From Rhodospirillales bacterium Alpha_05 (lineage in GTDB: Bacteria > Pseudomonadota > Alphaproteobacteria > Rhodospirillales > Rhodospirillaceae), in assembly GCA_001603335.1 (NCBI GenBank), contig LUYR01000146.1, positions 1 to 5,265 on the forward strand: a stretch of 5,265 bases of DNA, given 5' to 3'. Positions 4,878 through 5,265 of this stretch are shown piece after piece (the stretch's first letter is position 1; the number at the start of each line of letters is the position of its first letter). Both the position numbers and the translations under genes were made by a program. Below the pieces are notes generated by a model that was given only the letters and a program-made list of their open reading frames with translations, was not told where the DNA came from and did no database searches.

Positions 4878-4880
4878 GCC
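4867..4880. promoter_or_regulatory. Palindrome over the NAD+ synthetase -10 (candidate operator)
   Basis: GGCAATAGGTTGCC has perfect 5-bp arms, GGCAA (4867-4871) and TTGCC (4876-4880), around TAGG. A wider imperfect symmetry, TTGGC (4860-4864) and GCCAA (4878-4882), shares its right side. It overlaps the proposed -10 and lies before the expected start of transcription, so it would act as DNA rather than RNA. Repressor binding is inference; no known site is claimed. Confidence 0.35.
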
Positions 4881-4922
4881 AAAGTCCCTGAGCTTTTCGG
4901 GAAAACCCCATCAGAGGCCGAC

Positions 4923-5265
4923 ATGCGCGGAACCTTCACTGTCTGTCTTGCCCAGCTCAATCCCACCGTGGGGGCCATCTCGGCCAATGCCGCCAAGATC
5001 GCCGACGCCTACGAACAGGGCCGGACCGCGGGCGCGGACCTGGTGGTGACCACCGAGCTGGCGCTTTCCGGCTATCCGCCGGAAGACCTGGTGCGCCGTC
5101 CGGCGTTCCTCGCGCGGATCGATACGGCCCTCAATGACCTCGCCAAGCTCACCAAGGGCGGGCCGGCGCTGATCGTCGGCGCGCCGCGGGCGCGGGCGGG
5201 CGACGGCATCCGGGGATCGGCCAACGTCGCGGTGGTGCTGGAGCATGGCAGGATCGTCGCCGAGG
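4923..5265 (+). CDS. nadE: Glutamine-dependent NAD+ synthetase, N-terminal glutaminase domain, 3' truncated
   Basis: The frame is open from ATG 4923 through the right edge (114 codons). The product begins with the nitrilase-fold glutaminase domain of glutamine-dependent NAD+ synthetase: CLAQLNPTVGAISAN (8-22), GADLVVTTELALSGYPPEDL (37-56) and PALIVGAPR further on. E45 in TELALSGYPPEDL matches the catalytic glutamate of the Glu-Lys-Cys triad; the lysine and cysteine lie beyond the window. The full enzyme releases ammonia from glutamine and passes it to a C-terminal synthetase domain that converts nicotinate adenine dinucleotide to NAD+ with ATP (EC 6.3.5.1), in the cytoplasm. AGAGG (4913-4917) lies five bases before the ATG, supporting this start, and family similarity begins within ten residues. 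It is divergent from the unknown minus-strand gene and shares a 166-base control region with it. The nearby phosphoribosyltransferase would supply the same pathway. Confidence 0.93.
   Translation, partial: MRGTFTVCLAQLNPTVGAISANAAKIADAYEQGRTAGADLVVTTELALSGYPPEDLVRRPAFLARIDTALNDLAKLTKGGPALIVGAPRARAGDGIRGSANVAVVLEHGRIVAE

Noticed and set aside
4894..4905. TTTTCGGGAAAA near the NAD+ synthetase start as a hairpin
   Set aside because: Only four A-T pairs around a four-base loop; too weak to support a structure or a terminator.

Overview
This window looks like chromosomal DNA of a GC-rich alphaproteobacterium, possibly of the Rhodospirillales. That placement is inferred from strongly G/C-biased third codon positions, a class II (plant/actinobacterial-type) DAHP synthase as the aromatic-pathway entry enzyme, and the overall gene style. 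It is not proven from the sequence. No transposon, integrase, CRISPR array, rRNA or tRNA was seen, and the region reads as ordinary core and accessory metabolism.

Layout, left to right. (1) The 3' end of an ABC transporter ATPase, probably of the type I secretion or exporter class, leaves the left edge and stops at 316. (2) A 93-residue PpnP-type pyrimidine/purine nucleoside phosphorylase lies at 379-660; its start codon falls inside a predicted hairpin. (3) A 109-residue secreted cysteine-rich protein of unknown function lies at 756-1085, with an exactly mirror-symmetric cysteine spacing. (4) A 156-base leader (1086-1241) holds a candidate promoter and nested stem-loops. (5) A complete class II DAHP synthase lies at 1242-2633. 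(6) After a 58-base gap with a 9-bp GC hairpin comes a nicotinate phosphoribosyltransferase-like enzyme at 2692-3873. (7) A perfect 13-bp stem with a TTCG loop (3894-3923) forms a two-way terminator between convergent genes. (8) A 276-residue cytoplasmic protein of unknown function is on the minus strand at 3926-4756. (9) A 166-base AT-richer divergent promoter region follows. (10) The window ends in the N-terminal glutaminase (nitrilase-like) domain of glutamine-dependent NAD+ synthetase, starting at 4923 and cut by the right edge.

Functional reading. The clearest theme is NAD metabolism: the phosphoribosyltransferase would make nicotinate mononucleotide, and NAD+ synthetase performs the final amidation of the same pathway, with the unknown minus-strand gene between them. 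DAHP synthase feeds aromatic amino acids and may be cotranscribed with the phosphoribosyltransferase. PpnP and the exporter fragment have no evident link to these.

No dramatic new system is visible. The items most worth a second look are the PpnP start-codon hairpin, the symmetric six-cysteine secreted protein, the structured leader before DAHP synthase, the NadC-like motif in the phosphoribosyltransferase, and the palindrome over the NAD+ synthetase promoter.
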